Source: Geobacillus sp. 46C-IIa
GTDB taxonomy: Bacteria > Bacillota > Bacilli > Bacillales > Anoxybacillaceae
Direction of reading: 5' to 3'
Length of the DNA stretch: 64,000 nucleotides
NCBI RefSeq assembly: GCF_014679505.1
Contig: NZ_CP061474.1
Span: 3,400,001 to 3,464,000 of the forward strand
Part shown: one piece after another, positions 62,456-64,000 of the stretch
Layout: every line of letters starts with the position of its first letter
Position numbering within the stretch: the first letter of the stretch is position 1
The notes under the pieces: generated by a model
The model's input: the letters and a program-made list of their open reading frames with translations, nothing else
What the model was told of the DNA's origin: nothing
Database searches by the model: none
Translations under genes and position numbers: made by a program

Positions 62456-63271
62456 CTATTGTTCCCCGTAGCGGCGGTAAGCGCCGTGATGCGTCGGGCC
62501 GACGTATTCGTTTAACGGGAACGAATGGCGAATGGCGGCGGTGATGAACGCTTTGGCGGTCGCGATGGCGTCCTTGGCCGGGCGGCCTTTCGCCAGTTCG
62601 GCGGCGATGGCGGCCGAGAACGTGCAGCCCGCTCCGTGCGTATACGTCGTGTCGATCCGTTCTGATTCGAGGAGTTCAAATGTTTTACCGTCATAAAGGA
62701 CGTCCACGGCGTAGTCATGCGGAATTTTCCGCCCGCCTTTGACGATGACATATTGGGCCCCGAGTTCATGAATGCGCCCGGCTGCTTCCTTCATGTCCTC
62801 GATCGTTTCAATGCGCGGCAAACCGGACAATTGCGCGGCTTCAAACAAGTTCGGCGTCACGACGGTTGCTTTTGGCACGAGCGTTTCACGGTAGCACACC
62901 GTATTTTCCGGGTGGAGCGGCTCATCCGCTCCTTTGCACACCATAACTGGGTCGATGACCGCGTTTTTCAATCCATGTTTTTCAATGGTGTGCGCCGCTA
63001 ATTCAATGATATCCGTTGTCGGCAGCATGCCTGTTTTTAAGGCATCAACCCCGACGCCGATGATGATCGTCTCCAGCTGGGCTTCGATTGTTGCCAGGTC
63101 CACTGGGAACACTTGATGCGCCCACCGGTTGTGCGGATCCATGGCGACGATTGTCGTGATGGCCGTCATTCCGTAAACGCCAAGCTCTTGGAACGTTTTT
63201 AAATCCGCCTGCAGTCCGGCGCCGCCGCTGCTGTCTGACCCGGCGATCGTTAATGCTTTTGGCATGGTCAT
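62456..63271 (-). CDS. pdxK: Pyridoxine/pyridoxal/hydroxymethylpyrimidine kinase
   Basis: A 271-residue ThiD-like kinase closest to the Bacillus PdxK group, which phosphorylates vitamin B6 forms. Seen: TIAGSDSSGGAGLQADLKT, VDALKTGMLP, IDPVMVCKGAD, VVTPNLFEAAQLSG and the anion-hole DTTYTHGAGCTFSAA with the catalytic Asp-Cys replacement seen in this group. ATG 63271 gives 8-base spacing from AAAGGAG and the same length as B. subtilis PdxK; ATG 63277 and 63265 are alternatives. Confidence 0.92.
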   Translation of the reverse strand: MTMPKALTIAGSDSSGGAGLQADLKTFQELGVYGMTAITTIVAMDPHNRWAHQVFPVDLATIEAQLETIIIGVGVDALKTGMLPTTDIIELAAHTIEKHGLKNAVIDPVMVCKGADEPLHPENTVCYRETLVPKATVVTPNLFEAAQLSGLPRIETIEDMKEAAGRIHELGAQYVIVKGGRKIPHDYAVDVLYDGKTFELLESERIDTTYTHGAGCTFSAAIAAELAKGRPAKDAIATAKAFITAAIRHSFPLNEYVGPTHHGAYRRYGEQ

Positions 63272-63296
63272 CGTCATCACTCCTTTGTTCCACAAG

Positions 63297-63305
63297 ATTA
63301 TATCA
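63297..63305 (-). promoter_or_regulatory. pdxK extended -10 promoter
   Basis: On the minus strand TGATATAAT is a perfect extended -10 element (TGn plus TATAAT), about 25 bases ahead of the pdxK start. No good -35 is present, as is common with extended -10 promoters. Confidence 0.5.
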
Positions 63306-63316
63306 TGAAGCTGCCC

Positions 63317-63520
63317 TCAAGGACGAAATAGTTGTTCTATATCAACAGAAAAACTGTCAAGCGCGCGCGAACATGCCATGCCGGTTTCTTTCCAGACGCC
63401 GGCTTGTTCATATTGTCCATCGTTATTGGGCGAGTAGATTTGCACAACGCGACGCATGGGGTTCACGATCCAGTATTCATTATACAATGCCCACTTTGCC
63501 GAACGAAAATGATTTTGCAT
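63317..63520 (-). pseudogene. Uma2-family (DUF820) nuclease, C-terminal fragment
   Basis: A 67-codon frame whose EYWIVNPMRRVVQIY, then a Tyr-containing GQYEQAGVW and the ending SFSVDIEQLF match the C-terminal half of Uma2/DUF820 restriction-like nucleases. The N-terminal half with the rest of the nuclease core is absent and no ribosome binding site is evident, so it is probably a remnant. Confidence 0.65.
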
Positions 63521-63533
63521 AACAAAACGGATA

Positions 63534-63598
63534 CAAAAAAAGCCCGCCTGTTATCGGCGGACGATTCGTGATGCGAATGGGCAGTAATGAACAGGCGG
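63534..63598 (-). terminator. Terminator after ald
   Basis: CCGCCTGTT (63598-63590, minus strand) pairs with AACAGGCGG (63552-63544) across a long loop and is followed by TTTTTTT. Confidence 0.55.
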
Positions 63599-63634
63599 CC
63601 GACAGCGCGCGTTGCCGGCCGCGTCAATCAGCGG

Positions 63635-64000
63635 CTAGTTGGCAGCTAGCGTTTTCCCGAGCGCTTCGCGGGCCGGGACATAGCGGTAGCCAAGGTCGCG
63701 AGCGACCGCTTCGTACGTGATCTCGCCGTTGGCGACGTTGACGCCAAGCTCGAGCGCTGGGTTATCAATAATGGCTTGGGCAACGCCTTTATTAGCGATT
63801 TGCAAGGCATATGGCATCGTGACGTTCGTCAAGGCGATCGTCGATGTGCGCGGAACAGCGCCCGGCATGTTGGCGACCGCATAATGGACGACACCATGTT
63901 TAACGTAGGTCGGGTCATCATGTGTCGTGACGTGGTCGCTCGTTTCGACGATGCCGCCTTGGTCGATGGCGACATCGACAATGACTGAACCCGGTTTCAT
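63635..64000 (-). CDS. ald: Alanine dehydrogenase (5' part lies outside the window)
   Basis: The visible 121 residues are the C-terminal third of NAD-dependent L-alanine dehydrogenase, which converts alanine to pyruvate and ammonia. The segment [20 protein letters not shown] and the following [18 protein letters not shown] are almost identical to the Bacillus enzyme. The ATG at the window edge is an internal Met; the real start lies beyond 64000. Confidence 0.97.
   Translation of the reverse strand: MKPGSVIVDVAIDQGGIVETSDHVTTHDDPTYVKHGVVHYAVANMPGAVPRTSTIALTNVTMPYALQIANKGVAQAIIDNPALELGVNVANGEITYEAVARDLGYRYVPAREALGKTLAAN

Larger units (their letters stand above)
63296..63634. other. Gap between pdxK and ald with an Uma2 remnant
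   Basis: It contains the pdxK promoter (63297-63305), a truncated Uma2-family gene (63317-63520) and the ald terminator (63534-63598). Nothing else is seen. Confidence 0.6.

Overview
The window reads as the replication-origin region of a thermophilic Bacillaceae chromosome, most likely Geobacillus. The evidence is the conserved Bacillus order gyrA-gyrB-recF-yaaA-dnaN-dnaA-oriC-rpmH-rnpA-spoIIIJ-jag-mnmE-mnmG-rsmG-noc-soj-spo0J, the later blocks rpsF-ssb-rpsR, yybS-gdpP-rplI-dnaC-purA and walRKHIJ-htrC-rlmH, moderately high GC with many GTG/TTG starts, and protein sequences very close to the Bacillus families. Genus is an inference; species cannot be decided from the sequence alone.

Layout. 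1-8073 (all minus strand): gyrA (cut by the window edge), gyrB, recF, yaaA, dnaN, dnaA. 8074-8548: oriC, with many DnaA boxes; a second box cluster with an AT-rich unwinding element lies between dnaA and dnaN. From 8549 nearly all genes are on the plus strand, so transcription runs away from the origin on both sides. 8549-17669: ribosome/RNase P/membrane insertase/tRNA modification genes, then the chromosome segregation set noc, soj, spo0J with a parS site inside spo0J. 17722-25022: DUF554 protein, yyaC, an MscS channel, a DUF951 protein, a molybdopterin oxidoreductase, ychF and the rpsF-ssb-rpsR operon. 25108-31409: yybS, the c-di-AMP phosphodiesterase gdpP, rplI, replicative helicase dnaC and purA. 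31636-39168: the essential cell-wall two-component operon walRKHIJ, htrC, a CxxH/CxxC mini-protein and rlmH; walK carries a second perfect parS site.

39169-64000 is more accessory. It holds a family 8 glycosyltransferase, a GalE-like epimerase and a membrane GGDEF protein bracketed by inverted copies of an unclassified repeat, glycerate kinase, an alanine/glycine:cation symporter, an IS3-family remnant lying inside what looks like a split terminator, mannose-6-phosphate isomerase, a Rieske/FAD oxidoreductase, an HATPase-type protein with ten tandem 7-residue (21-bp) repeats, a decayed amino-acid permease, trmH, the aa3 quinol oxidase operon qoxABCD, a glutamine-type ABC transporter, putP, a nitrilase-family hydrolase with 44-bp tandem repeats just past its stop, pdxK, an Uma2 fragment and the 3' end of ald.

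How it fits together: replication initiation (DnaA, oriC), elongation (DnaN, DnaC, SSB), topology (gyrase), segregation (Soj/Spo0J/parS) and division control (Noc) sit together. DnaA boxes also sit in the promoter of mnmE and just upstream of rlmH, places where DnaA-box clusters are known in B. subtilis. No rRNA or tRNA gene, CRISPR array, prophage or clear defence system was seen. No convincing wholly new system was found; the best unexplained items are the 21-bp repeat gene, the inverted repeat around the epimerase/GGDEF pair, and the 44-bp repeats.
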